DNA of 64,000 bases from Fidelibacterota bacterium (GCA_004124875.1 SCKJ01000004.1:1-64000), one strand, 5' to 3'. Counted from the stretch's first letter, positions 27,820-37,645 are shown. A program made the numbers and translations. Notes: a model not told the origin generated them from the sequence alone.

Positions 27820-30800
27820 ATGACACCGGCAATTTCCAGTTTGAGCAATCGTAGCGCCCCACGGCGGCCGCACCCGGCCAGAGGGGGCCGTAGCCGTGCT
27901 ACCGGGCGTTGGGCGCTGGCCGCACTGCTGCTCGCTGCCGGATGTGATTTTTCTCTGCTGGAGTCGCCGAAACTCCCCGTATGGGACATTGCCCTGACCA
28001 TGCCGCTTATCAATCAAGCGTACCCCTTGGCGGGGGTCGTGGACAGCTCCACCATTTTCGCCGACAGCTCCACTCAGGAGTTGCAGATTCAATTTGACGG
28101 GGCCCTGGACACCACCCGCATTGATGCCGATTTCCTGGAGATAACCCTGCCCGCAGGCGCATCCCCCGACCCCATTAACGAGTCGGTGACGGCGCCCAAC
28201 GCTGCCGATTTTTTCTCCGCAGTGGCCGAATCGGTGGTGGTCAGCTTCGCCCTCGATTCGCTGCTGGTGTCCACCGGGGAACCCCAATTCGCCACGGTCT
28301 CCTTTCCGCAGGCATTCAATTTCCCTATCGATTCCATTGTGTGGAACTCCATTGTGACAGTGCCGCCCGTGTCGCCCATATCACAGGTGCAGGGGCCGAC
28401 GCAGCTGCTGGACACCACTGCCCTGCTGTCAGGCAACTCCATCATCAAGTCTATCCGCTACATCACCTTGTCTGCCGCGGCGGGCGCCAATCAGTTCATC
28501 ACCAGCGTGTTTAACGATGATTTTCCAACCGACATCGACTCCATCGTGTTGCAGCTCGAATCTGGTCCGTTGACGGTGACCCACAGCCGGGCCACCCTCG
28601 CGCCGGGCAACACCTTTGCCGAAACGACCGATCTGGCCTCGGCGCAGCTCGGCACCGAGCTGACCATGAGCGTCAATTTGCAGCTGCCTGTCACCACGGC
28701 CGACACGGTCTGGATTTTGGCCAACACCGATCCCAAGATCGATATCAGCGTGAAACTGGCCGTGGCGGGGGTCGACTCCATCGGTATCCGCACCAAGCAG
28801 ACCTCCATTGTGCCGGTCGTGCCTACCGGCATAGCGCTGCCTGAGGACGTGCGCATTGTCAGCGGCCAGTTGCGCTCCGGCGAGCTTGTGCCCATCAACA
28901 CCATATCGCTGACCGGCCTGCGCAACACCTTGCCGTTCGACATCAACTTCGAGCTGAAATTCCCCAATTTTTCAACCTCACCGAGCGGCGGTGATACGCT
29001 CACGTTCGGCCCGTATACCCTTACCGATGGCGCAGCCACCATTAATCAAACGACAGACCTGAGCGTTTACACATTTCTCAATCCCGACCCGGCCGGTGGC
29101 GACACTACCGCCATCGATTCATTTGAGTACAACATTACCGCCGAGATTGTGGAAGCGGATATGGCGCTGCCGCTCGATGGCAGCTCACTGGGCGCTTTTC
29201 AAGTCGAGTTTGGAGTGGGCGACCTCTACTTCCAAAGCATCACCGGCGAATTTGATATTTCCTTTGATGCCATTAACACCACCATTGAGGATATCCCCAC
29301 AGGTTTCGCCGGATTCGAGTTTGCCCGCCTGTCTCTCTCCCTGCTGTTCAGCAACACGATTGATCTGCCGGTGGCGCTCGACCTGGATCTCATTGGCGTA
29401 TCGCTGGAAGGTGACAGCGCCACGGTGCCGATTAATGCGCCGCTCAACTATCCCAGTGCCGGATCGCTCAACGGCGCCATTGCCAAGACCCTGATCGTTC
29501 TGGATGAGACCTCCGTGCGCACCTATTGGCTCACCGATGGCGGCGCCACTGCGGCAGATGCCTGGCAGACCTTCGATGTACCCAACGCTGAAGCATCGAT
29601 AGTGGATGTACTGAATCTGCCACCGGAAACCATCATCATCGGGGGTGGCGCCAGCATAAATGGCACGGGCACGGTGGCCGCCGATAGCGCGTTGTGGGGC
29701 GAGTTTCAGCTCATCGCTCCATTTGCCTTTATTATGCCCCAGGACATCACTTTTTTGCCCGCCAATGCGTTTGCGCTGACCCCCATGGATGCCGACACGC
29801 GCAAAAACGTGCAGACGGCACTGCTATCGGCCAGCCTGACCATCAGCACCTTGATGGATTTGCCCATCGGGGGCTCAATATCGATGCTGATTTCCGATAG
29901 CACCATCTTCAGTCTGGCGCTGGATTCACTGGATGATATTGCCGCCGGGATACCCACAGCGGCCCGCACCGGCGATACGACCGTATACAGCAGCATCTCT
30001 GCGGTCCTGCTTGCCGATTCCATCGTAGGCATCGATCATATCATATTTTATGCGGAGACCGCCACTTTGGGCCAAACGACCGACCCCACTCTCACCCGTG
30101 CGAAAAAGGTGGAGTTTTATGCCGGGGCTGCTGACACCGTGCCGGCCTTTTTCATTGGCCGCCTGTTTGAAATGACGCTGCCCGGCCCCAGGGAGCTGAA
30201 CAGTCTGGGGCATGTGGTCACTCCCGGAGATACCACCGAGACGCTGCAGCTGGACGCGGAAAGGTTGGGCTGGATCGCGTCCGAAACTGCGATGAATATG
30301 CAGCCTCTCATCACCTTCCATGGGGCCAGCGAGGTCCGCACGTTCCTAACAACCGACTCGATTCATATCCTCGCCTTTTTGACGCTCAACCTTTCCAGTG
30401 AGATCCTGGGCCAGCAGGAGCCTAAAGACTCGTCCGCAATTACGGTCACGCAGGTCCCCAACAAATCCATCGTCGTTGGTGAAACCGCCTTTGTCGATCT
30501 CGATACAGTGTTCGCGCTTACGGGTGTGCAAGTGACCGATATGGAAACGGCGGTGGTGACCAGCCATACCGGTATCGCCGCCGTAACGATCCGCAATATC
30601 AGCGGTGACCCCAAGCAGAAGCTGCTTCAGGTTGTCGGCATAGGGACCGGTACTGCCAAGATTACCGTGACAGCCGATGATGATGGGGATGATGACACAG
30701 ATGCGGCCACGGTGGCGTTCCAGGTGACCGTTAATGCCTCTGGATCCCTGTCACCTGCAGCCCCGGCCGTGGAATGGGATGAAGATGTCCTGGAGCTCAT

Positions 30801-30834
30801 TCGCATAAGGACGGGAAAGAGGCCGGTTCAGTGA
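27820..30834 (+). CDS. Large secreted lipoprotein, unknown function
   Basis: The family is not recognised. The 1004-aa product has an Arg-rich N-terminus, a hydrophobic stretch and a lipobox LLAAGC with Cys42 as the likely lipidation site. The body is rich in beta-strand patterns and Thr/Ser/Asp, with repeated module-like phrases such as TSYP/TLPFDINFELKFPNFS and DIPTGFAGFEFARLSLSL. The last 140 residues resemble a cadherin/Ig-like unit (VPNKSIVVGETAFVDLDTVF...GTAKITVTADDDGDDDTDAATVAFQVTV) with an acidic calcium-like loop. It ends in a GTGA overlap with the beta-barrel gene downstream, suggesting the two form an outer-membrane complex. Confidence 0.7.
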   Translation: MTPAISSLSNRSAPRRPHPARGGRSRATGRWALAALLLAAGCDFSLLESPKLPVWDIALTMPLINQAYPLAGVVDSSTIFADSSTQELQIQFDGALDTTRIDADFLEITLPAGASPDPINESVTAPNAADFFSAVAESVVVSFALDSLLVSTGEPQFATVSFPQAFNFPIDSIVWNSIVTVPPVSPISQVQGPTQLLDTTALLSGNSIIKSIRYITLSAAAGANQFITSVFNDDFPTDIDSIVLQLESGPLTVTHSRATLAPGNTFAETTDLASAQLGTELTMSVNLQLPVTTADTVWILANTDPKIDISVKLAVAGVDSIGIRTKQTSIVPVVPTGIALPEDVRIVSGQLRSGELVPINTISLTGLRNTLPFDINFELKFPNFSTSPSGGDTLTFGPYTLTDGAATINQTTDLSVYTFLNPDPAGGDTTAIDSFEYNITAEIVEADMALPLDGSSLGAFQVEFGVGDLYFQSITGEFDISFDAINTTIEDIPTGFAGFEFARLSLSLLFSNTIDLPVALDLDLIGVSLEGDSATVPINAPLNYPSAGSLNGAIAKTLIVLDETSVRTYWLTDGGATAADAWQTFDVPNAEASIVDVLNLPPETIIIGGGASINGTGTVAADSALWGEFQLIAPFAFIMPQDITFLPANAFALTPMDADTRKNVQTALLSASLTISTLMDLPIGGSISMLISDSTIFSLALDSLDDIAAGIPTAARTGDTTVYSSISAVLLADSIVGIDHIIFYAETATLGQTTDPTLTRAKKVEFYAGAADTVPAFFIGRLFEMTLPGPRELNSLGHVVTPGDTTETLQLDAERLGWIASETAMNMQPLITFHGASEVRTFLTTDSIHILAFLTLNLSSEILGQQEPKDSSAITVTQVPNKSIVVGETAFVDLDTVFALTGVQVTDMETAVVTSHTGIAAVTIRNISGDPKQKLLQVVGIGTGTAKITVTADDDGDDDTDAATVAFQVTVNASGSLSPAAPAVEWDEDVLELIRIRTGKRPVQ

Positions 30835-32240
30835 GCGCGCAGCGCCGGAACATCAGACTGTGGGCCGTTCTGGCGGCAACCTTTACCGTTCTGGCCGCCC
30901 AGGAACCGAACCTTGATCCCAGGGCTATGGGCATGGCGGGGGCCACTACCAGTAATGCCCAAGGCATTCATGCCGTAGGGTTTAACCCGGCGCTGCTGGC
31001 CTTTTCGCGCAAGGATTTCAGCATCAACCTGGGCGGCCTGGCATTTGGCGTGCTGAATAATTTCCTGTCCATCGCCCAGTACAACGAAATAAACGGCGCC
31101 GACCTGAGGGATCCTACCTCCCCCGATTATGTCGACAAGGAACAGTTCCTGGCTTCCATTCCTGACCGCGGTATGCAAATTATTTCCCTGATGCATATTC
31201 CGACGCCGGGATTCAACTGGGCCAGGGGCACCCAGGCGTTCAGCAGCGACGTGATCATTTATGGCGACATGAGTCTGCCCAAGGCCCTGTTCGAAGTGAT
31301 ATTTCGGGGCAACCCGGTGGGCCAGGAACTGAACCTTAAGCTGGAAGCAGAGGTAATAGGCGTGGCGGAGTGGGGCTTCTCAATCGCTGCGCCGCAGGGG
31401 AATGTCGCGCTGGGCGCCACTATCAAATACCTGCAGGGACTGTTTTACCTGGGTGTTGATCAAGATTCCAGCAGTGGTTTTTTTCGCACCGACTCAGCGG
31501 GGTTTCTGGGCCAGGGACGCTACCTCGTGCGTCAGGCTGTTGGCGGCAGCGGACTTGCCCTGGATATCGGCTTTGCCACGGCTGAGGTGGATGGCTACAG
31601 TTTCGGCATTTCCCTCATCAACGCATTTGGCCGCATCAAATGGCACGGCCCATCCGTCACCAAGGACCTGTTCGGCGAAGCCTTGCAAGGCATGATGCCG
31701 TGGGGTGAAAATGAATATTTTCTCTACACCTTTGAAATTGGTGATGTCGATGCCAACAAGGGGATCACAGGGCTGGACCTCCTGGGGGGTGAATCACAGG
31801 ACAGTTTGTTTGTCAAGGAGAGCTACACGGTTTTCCTGACTGACTCCGGGTTGGTGAGATCGGAGGACCTGGACGACCCCTCCGACTTTGAGCCCGCCCC
31901 CTTTGTCACCAACTATCCCACGACCTTGCGCATTGGGGGCAGCAAGCGGGTGGAGAATGTGGGGCTGTTTACGATCGATCTGATGACGGGCTTTGAAAAC
32001 CGGCTATGGTCCTCCCGGGGCTGGCAGTTGAGCGTGGCCATGGAGCTTCAACCGACGCCGACGATACCCATTCGCCTCGGCTACCGGTACGCGGGCGAAC
32101 AGAAACAGCAGTTGGGGATGGGCTTCGGCATCTATGCGGGTCCCCTCCAGTTCGACTTCGGGCTCTCTTTCCACAACGGGGTATGGCTGCAAAATATCAA
32201 GGGGCTCAGCTTCGCTTTCAGTTTCACCCTGGTCCGGTAA
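30831..32240 (+). CDS. Outer-membrane beta-barrel, PorV/FadL-like
   Basis: The 469-aa product has a signal peptide (LAATFTVLAAQ) and then DPRAMGMAGATTSNAQGIHAVGFNPALLAF. This Gly/Ala-rich opening, with an N-P-A-x-L motif, is typical of FCB PorV/UPF0164- and FadL-type barrels. The rest alternates amphipathic strands (FQFDFGLSFHN, GLSFAFSFTLVR at the end). GTG 30831 overlaps the upstream lipoprotein stop. PorV-like proteins act as attachment or shuttle pores in type IX secretion, but that role is not shown here. Its tandem with a large lipoprotein hints at a surface complex. Confidence 0.75.
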   Translation: MSAQRRNIRLWAVLAATFTVLAAQEPNLDPRAMGMAGATTSNAQGIHAVGFNPALLAFSRKDFSINLGGLAFGVLNNFLSIAQYNEINGADLRDPTSPDYVDKEQFLASIPDRGMQIISLMHIPTPGFNWARGTQAFSSDVIIYGDMSLPKALFEVIFRGNPVGQELNLKLEAEVIGVAEWGFSIAAPQGNVALGATIKYLQGLFYLGVDQDSSSGFFRTDSAGFLGQGRYLVRQAVGGSGLALDIGFATAEVDGYSFGISLINAFGRIKWHGPSVTKDLFGEALQGMMPWGENEYFLYTFEIGDVDANKGITGLDLLGGESQDSLFVKESYTVFLTDSGLVRSEDLDDPSDFEPAPFVTNYPTTLRIGGSKRVENVGLFTIDLMTGFENRLWSSRGWQLSVAMELQPTPTIPIRLGYRYAGEQKQQLGMGFGIYAGPLQFDFGLSFHNGVWLQNIKGLSFAFSFTLVR

Positions 32241-32261
32241 TCCACTGCCGCCAAACTTAGC

Positions 32262-33353
32262 TTAGCTGCGCAATTTGGCCAAAAGATAAAAGCCCAACCC
32301 CATGAAGATGAAATTGGGTATCCATACCGAAGCCATGGGCGGCAGGACCCCCTTGATCCCGAATGATTGCCCCAGCTTGATGGCCACGTAGTAGCCAAAA
32401 ATAACCATGATACTCATACCTGCCCCCACCGCGAGACTTGAGCGTGGCCGGCCGATGCTCAGTGGCAGGCCAAACAGCACCATGATGAAGCTGGTGGCGG
32501 CGAAAGCGACTTTGAAGTGCATGTTGACCGCCCAACGGGTAGGGTCGATGCCGTTGCGCGTGAGACCGGCCACGAACCGGCGTAATTCGCCATAGCGCAT
32601 CTCTTCCGGTGTCACCGACATGCGCGTCAAATCGAGGGGGTTGAGTGTCAGGGTGAGCATAGTATCGACGCCTTGCAGGACCCAAGGCTGCGCATCGTCC
32701 GTATCCTCGAACCGGCGCAAGGTATACTTTTCGCCGAGCCAGGCTTCAGATTCGGCATCCCATTTCAATGTGGGGAAATCGGCCCGCGCCACCATGCGCC
32801 CGTTTTCATAGCGCTGGAGATAGACGCCATGAGCGGTTTCAGTACGATGATCGTAACGGTCAATGGCGAGAACCTCGTTTTTGGATTCCTGCAAATAGAT
32901 GTTTTGCTTTTTAACCTTGTGTTTTTTTCGGTATTGACGGGCCAGGTATTGGCTCTGAATTTCCGCCTTTTTGCGGAGACCCTCAGATACGAACATGTCG
33001 TCGAGATAAAACGAGCCGGCGCTGATCGCCAACCCGGCAATCAATAGTGATGCGCCGATGCGCCGCACACTGAATCCGGACGCTTTCATGGCCGTTATCT
33101 CATTTTGCTTGTGCAATATGCCCATTGAGAAAAAGGTGGCCAGCAAAGTTGCCATAGGCAGCCCGATGCTGATAAACCAGGGGAGGGTGTAGTAGTAATA
33201 GGCGAGGATTGCGTGCCGGGGCATTTTGGCGTCAATGTATTGATCGAGGTTTTCGACCACATCGACCACCAGAAATAAAATGATAAACGCTCCCATCGCC
33301 ATTGCGAAAATGGCCAGGAACCTCCCCAGGACATATCTGTCGAGTATGCGCAT
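32262..33353 (-). CDS. LptF/LptG-family lipopolysaccharide export permease
   Basis: The 363-aa membrane protein has six membrane segments and a large periplasmic beta-jellyroll between TM3 and TM4. The family front MRILDRYVLGRFLAIFAMAMGAFIILFLVVDVVENLDQY and the mid-part SFYLDDMFVSEG are typical of LptF/LptG. The tail FKVAFAATSFIMVLFGLPLSIGRPRSSLAVGAGMSIMVIFGYY also fits. These permeases form the LptB2FG ABC exporter that moves LPS to the Lpt bridge. I cannot say whether this is F or G; the partner gene is not in the window. ATG 33353 was chosen over GTG 33395 because it begins the family N-terminus. It is convergent with the preceding barrel gene. Confidence 0.88.
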   Translation of the reverse strand: MRILDRYVLGRFLAIFAMAMGAFIILFLVVDVVENLDQYIDAKMPRHAILAYYYYTLPWFISIGLPMATLLATFFSMGILHKQNEITAMKASGFSVRRIGASLLIAGLAISAGSFYLDDMFVSEGLRKKAEIQSQYLARQYRKKHKVKKQNIYLQESKNEVLAIDRYDHRTETAHGVYLQRYENGRMVARADFPTLKWDAESEAWLGEKYTLRRFEDTDDAQPWVLQGVDTMLTLTLNPLDLTRMSVTPEEMRYGELRRFVAGLTRNGIDPTRWAVNMHFKVAFAATSFIMVLFGLPLSIGRPRSSLAVGAGMSIMVIFGYYVAIKLGQSFGIKGVLPPMASVWIPNFIFMGLGFYLLAKLRS

Positions 33354-33449
33354 CCGGGGACGAAAGTACAACAGGGACGCGGCGGCCACATACACCTTTT
33401 GAAGGCACTACTGGCATTGGCCTGGCGTTACCGATAAATTGCGCGCTGC

Positions 33450-35318
33450 ATGAATCACCGCCGAATTGTCCTGACTGCCCTGTTTTGTCTTTCCGCCGTG
33501 GTCTCCGCACAGGAACCATTCTCGGTGGAGGCGCCGCCGCTGGTCCTCAAAGGGATACCGTTTGATCTGCTGATCTCCGCCGGGGGCCAAGACCTGACCC
33601 TTATCGCCGATGGCGACACACTCAGTCACGGCGAGATATCAGCGGCGCCGGAGGGGTTGCGGATCGCCGATGTGATCTTAAGCGTGACCGGCAGCCATGA
33701 GCTGCACGTTGTGCTTGATGGCGTTGTCGCCAAAACCGCCGTCTACAGTCTGCCCGGTCTGGTCAGCATCCTGCCGCCTCTGCTGGCCATTGCGCTGGCG
33801 ATCATGACCCGGCAGGTTATCCTGTCGCTGTTCGCCGGAATCTGGATCGGCGCCGTGTTTACGCTGGGTGGTTCGCTGAACCCCATTTCCGGTCTGCTCA
33901 AAACCATGGACACAGTCCTTATTCGCGCACTGAGCGACCCGGATCATGCCAGTATCATTCTTTTTACCCTCATTCTTGGCGGCATGGTGGGCATCATTTC
34001 GCGCAGCGGTGGAACTGAAGGCATCGTGGCGGCCATATCGAGCCGGTTGTCGACGCGCCGCTCGGGACAGATGGGCACCTGGATGATGGGGATCCTGATT
34101 TTCTTTGACGACTATTCGAACAGCCTGCTGGTTGGCAACACCATGCGGCCCCTCACGGACAAACTCAAAATCAGCCGGGAAAAGCTGTCTTATGTGGTCG
34201 ACTCCACATCAGCGCCGCTGGCCAGCATCGCTCTCGCTTCCACCTGGATCGGCTACGAGCTGGGGCTCATCAACAGCAGTTTTGACAGCATGGGCATCGA
34301 TCAGTCGGCGTATGGCACGTTCCTGATGGCCATTCCCTACAGTTTTTATTCTTTGATGGCCCTGGTCATGGTGCCCATTATTGCTCTGTCAGGTAGAGAT
34401 TACGGCCCCATGCTGGCCGCCGAACGCCGTGCCCTCACCGAAGGCAAAGTGCTGCGTGATGGCGCCAAGCCGCTGCTCGATGAGGAGCTATCCGCGCTCA
34501 TGGCTCCTGAAGGGGTGCAGGGACACTGGGTTACCGCCGCGGCGCCGATCATGGCTATGCTCATCATGTTGGCGGGAGGACTTTACGTTGACGGCATGCG
34601 CGCGCTGGGTCCAGGCGATTATCTGTGGCGGGACATCGTGGGGGCAGCCAACTCATTTGTCGTGCTTATTTGGGCTTCAACGGCAGGGGCGGCAGTCGCT
34701 GGCATGGCGGCCATGGCTGGTCGCATGCTCAATCTAGGGCAGACGGTGGACGCTTTCATCGTTGGCCTGAAGGCCATGGTTGTGGGCGTGATCATCCTGA
34801 CGCTGGCCAGGGGACTGCAAATTATTACCAGTGATCTGCATACCGCCGACTACATTTTTCACTTAACTGCCGATTTATTTGATCCCCGTTTATTACCGGC
34901 GGTGACCTTCATTACCGCTGCCCTGATCAGTTTTTCAACGGGGACCTCTTACGGCACGATGGCTATCCTGATTCCGGTGGTGCTGCCGTTGGCCTTCAAC
35001 ATGCCAGGGGGAGGCGGCGTTGAGTCGCCCATACTGCTGGGCAGCCTCGGGGCCATACTCTCAGGCGCCATTTTTGGCGACCACTGCTCGCCCATCTCCG
35101 ACACCACGGTGCTTTCCTCAATCGCTTCGGGAGCGGACCATATAGATCATGTCCGGACGCAACTGCCCTACGGACTCACCGTAGCGGGGGTCACTTTGGC
35201 CGTCGGCTATCTACCGGCGGGCTTCGGGTGGAATCCGTGGATTGGCAACCTCCTGGCCCTGGGGCTGCTCATCGGTATTGTGCTGAAGCTTGGCCATAAG
35301 ACCGAAGTGGCGGCTTAG
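33450..35318 (+). CDS. NhaC-family Na+/H+ antiporter with exported N-terminal domain
   Basis: The 622-aa product begins with a signal peptide (LTALFCLSAVVSAQ), then about 80 residues that look like a small beta-sandwich (PFSVEAPPLVLKGIPFDLLISAGGQDLTLIADGD). From about residue 105 follows an NhaC-type antiporter with about 11 membrane segments. Family motifs: SLFAGIWIGAVF, ILGGMVGIISRSGGTEGI, FFDDYSNSLLVGNTMRPLTD, STSAPLASIALASTWIGYELGL and GDHCSPISDTTVLSSIASGADHIDHVRTQLPY. The transporter should exchange sodium for protons. The extra N-terminal domain would sit in the periplasm and is absent from the textbook NhaC. The stop overlaps the convergent CorC-like gene. Confidence 0.9.
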   Translation: MNHRRIVLTALFCLSAVVSAQEPFSVEAPPLVLKGIPFDLLISAGGQDLTLIADGDTLSHGEISAAPEGLRIADVILSVTGSHELHVVLDGVVAKTAVYSLPGLVSILPPLLAIALAIMTRQVILSLFAGIWIGAVFTLGGSLNPISGLLKTMDTVLIRALSDPDHASIILFTLILGGMVGIISRSGGTEGIVAAISSRLSTRRSGQMGTWMMGILIFFDDYSNSLLVGNTMRPLTDKLKISREKLSYVVDSTSAPLASIALASTWIGYELGLINSSFDSMGIDQSAYGTFLMAIPYSFYSLMALVMVPIIALSGRDYGPMLAAERRALTEGKVLRDGAKPLLDEELSALMAPEGVQGHWVTAAAPIMAMLIMLAGGLYVDGMRALGPGDYLWRDIVGAANSFVVLIWASTAGAAVAGMAAMAGRMLNLGQTVDAFIVGLKAMVVGVIILTLARGLQIITSDLHTADYIFHLTADLFDPRLLPAVTFITAALISFSTGTSYGTMAILIPVVLPLAFNMPGGGGVESPILLGSLGAILSGAIFGDHCSPISDTTVLSSIASGADHIDHVRTQLPYGLTVAGVTLAVGYLPAGFGWNPWIGNLLALGLLIGIVLKLGHKTEVAA

Positions 35319-36544
35319 CCGGAGTTCCCGGCGTCGACCTTTATCCCCGGCGGCCAGATTTGCAGTTGAACGATATGGCGGGGGGTCGCTTTTTTAATGG
35401 TGACCGCGCCCATAGGTAGATTAAGGCGCTCACCCACGCGCGGGATGCGGCCCAGAGTGGTGGTCACATAGCCCCCGATAGTTTCATACTCACCTTCGGC
35501 TATGCGCAGCTTGACGGTGGCCAGCAAATCTTCAATTTCCGTGCGGCCCATGACCAGGAGTGAACCGTCGGGCAATTTCTGCACGTTGGCATCCGGGTCG
35601 TCAAACTCATCCTCAAAATCGCCGAACAGCTCCTCGAAAATATCCTCCATCGTCACCAGGCCGGCAGTTCCGCCAAATTCATCGAGCACAATCGCGATGG
35701 ATCGTTCATCTTTCTGGAGCTGCCGAAGCACCTCAAAAGTCGTGTTCGAATCGGGTACCAGCGTCACCGGCTTGATGATGGCGCCGACCGCAGCCGGGTT
35801 CTTGAACAGATCGTAGAGATAGGCGACACCGATGATGGCATCGAGATTGTCATGATAGACCGGCAACTTGGAGTAGCCCGATTCGATGAACGTGTGCGCC
35901 AGCTGCGCCAGGTCGTCGTTTTCTTCAATAGCGGCTATTTCGGTACGGGGGGTCATCGCTTTTGATATGGGTGTTTCACCAAACTCGAATACCTGCTTGA
36001 TGAGTTCTTTCTCATCGCTGGGCAGGATTTGCCGGTCCTGTTGCCGGGAGAACAGAACTTTCAGGTCATCCCTGTCCAGCGTCGGCGCGTTGCCCTCTGG
36101 CACTTTCCCCACATTGCTTATCCGCTGCACAGGGCTTGCCAGGGGCCGCAGTACCAGCTCCCACAAGCGTCCCAGCGGCGCAGTCAGACGCAGCAGCTGG
36201 TTGGGGCGCTCTCCCGCGATGGTCTTAGGCAGCACCTCACCGAACAAAAGCACCGTGACCGCTATGGCCGTGAGAGAGAGCAGTGGATGCCAACCGGCGG
36301 CGGCAAGATATGCGGTGGCGAAACTGGCGGTAAAGACGTTAGCGAGAGTGGTGCCCACCAGGATGGTAACGAGCCAACGGTCGGGCCGGCTGAACAGAGA
36401 CATCGCAGCGGCAGATCCCCAGCGGTTTTTTTTCTGCCACACCTCCAACTGCAGGGGATTGGCACTGACGAAAGCGAGTTCCGCGCCGGAAAAAAAGGCC
36501 GATATGGCCAGGCCGATAAGGGCTAGGGTGGCGTTAAGCATCAT
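35315..36544 (-). CDS. CNNM/CorC-family hemolysin-like CBS protein
   Basis: The 409-aa product has an N-terminal DUF21/CNNM membrane domain (three to four helices; FFSGAELAFVSANPLQL, LLFGEVLPKTIAGERPN), a tandem CBS pair (about 205-320, with AMTPRTEIAAIEENDD and VLDEFGGTAGLVTMEDIFEELFGDFEDE), and a C-terminal CorC_HlyC domain (LLVMGRTEIEDLLATVKL...GGYVTTTLGRIPRVGERL). Such proteins are linked to magnesium/cobalt efflux or tolerance; the transported ion cannot be told from sequence. Its stop shares bases with the convergent antiporter stop. Confidence 0.93.
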   Translation of the reverse strand: MMLNATLALIGLAISAFFSGAELAFVSANPLQLEVWQKKNRWGSAAAMSLFSRPDRWLVTILVGTTLANVFTASFATAYLAAAGWHPLLSLTAIAVTVLLFGEVLPKTIAGERPNQLLRLTAPLGRLWELVLRPLASPVQRISNVGKVPEGNAPTLDRDDLKVLFSRQQDRQILPSDEKELIKQVFEFGETPISKAMTPRTEIAAIEENDDLAQLAHTFIESGYSKLPVYHDNLDAIIGVAYLYDLFKNPAAVGAIIKPVTLVPDSNTTFEVLRQLQKDERSIAIVLDEFGGTAGLVTMEDIFEELFGDFEDEFDDPDANVQKLPDGSLLVMGRTEIEDLLATVKLRIAEGEYETIGGYVTTTLGRIPRVGERLNLPMGAVTIKKATPRHIVQLQIWPPGIKVDAGNSG

Positions 36545-36706
36545 GAGGGTTCAATTTAACTATTCTCTCAAAGCGTGGGACAGCAGGAGTTAAATTCCTC
36601 GTCCCCAATACCCGGTCCGGAAATAGCCGCCAAGGCGACCATTTTTGGCTGGTAAGGTCTAAGGGACCCGACTGCAAATCGAATATATAGCTGGAAATGC
36701 CCCAAT

Positions 36707-37645
36707 ATGTCCACAGATTTAGAAAGCAGTAATCGAGGGGTAGCCGTGTCGCGGGGAGACTTGCTCACGGAGCAGCGCAATCCCCGCTCGATGGATTTGG
36801 ACAGCCTCTCCATTACGGAAACGCTGAACCTTATCAATTCTGAAGATCAGGGCGTGGCCACCGCAGTGGGCCGGGCGTTGCCGCAGATAGCTCACTTTAT
36901 TGAGGTCGTGGTGCAACGGTTTCAGGCTGGGGGACGGCTCATTTACATCGGGGCAGGCACCAGTGGCCGGTTGGGTGTGCTCGACGCCGCAGAATGTCCC
37001 CCAACCTTTTCGACGCCGCCGGAGATGGTGGTCGGGGTGATAGCCGGAGGGTTAAAGGCCCTGACGCGGTCCATTGAAGGGGCCGAAGATCATGGTCAAA
37101 CCGGCGCGGACGACCTGAAAAATCTGATGCTGACATCGGCAGACGCTGTATTGGGCATCACGACAGGCGGAACCACACCGTACGTGCTGGGCGCCCTGGA
37201 TTATGCCCGGCAGGTCGGCGCCTATACCGGGTTGTTGGTTTGCAGCGATGAGGCCCATCAGGCAAGCAGCGCCGACCAGCTGATCGCGATCCCCGTAGGT
37301 CCGGAGGTGGTGACCGGCTCGACGCGCATGAAAGCGGGCACGGCGACGAAGCTGGCGCTGAACATGATCACGACCGCGGCCATGGTGCAGCTCAACAAAA
37401 CCTACAGCAATCTGATGGTCGACCTGAAAGCGCTCAACGACAAGCTCTGGGATCGCGGGACCCGCATCGTTACCGAGCTCACGGGGCTGCAGGCTGACGA
37501 GGCCCTGGATCTGCTGCGCCGCGCCGGTGGAGAGGTCAAGACGGCCATCCTCATGCAGGAAAAAGGGCTGACAGCGGCCGGCTCCCGCGCGGAATTGGAG
37601 CTGCGGGGCGGTTCGCTGCGCCAGGCGCTCCGGGGTGAGAGTTGA
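36707..37645 (+). CDS. murQ: N-acetylmuramic acid 6-phosphate etherase
   Basis: MurQ cleaves the lactyl ether of MurNAc-6-P to give GlcNAc-6-P and D-lactate, recycling peptidoglycan. The 312-aa sequence has the family opening LLTEQRNPRSMDLDSLSI, the SIS sugar-phosphate loop IYIGAGTSGRLGVLDAAECPPTF and VTGSTRMKAGTATKLALNMITTAAMV. It ends in a TTGA overlap with anmK, which supplies its substrate, so this is a compact cell-wall recycling pair. Confidence 0.96.
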   Translation: MSTDLESSNRGVAVSRGDLLTEQRNPRSMDLDSLSITETLNLINSEDQGVATAVGRALPQIAHFIEVVVQRFQAGGRLIYIGAGTSGRLGVLDAAECPPTFSTPPEMVVGVIAGGLKALTRSIEGAEDHGQTGADDLKNLMLTSADAVLGITTGGTTPYVLGALDYARQVGAYTGLLVCSDEAHQASSADQLIAIPVGPEVVTGSTRMKAGTATKLALNMITTAAMVQLNKTYSNLMVDLKALNDKLWDRGTRIVTELTGLQADEALDLLRRAGGEVKTAILMQEKGLTAAGSRAELELRGGSLRQALRGES

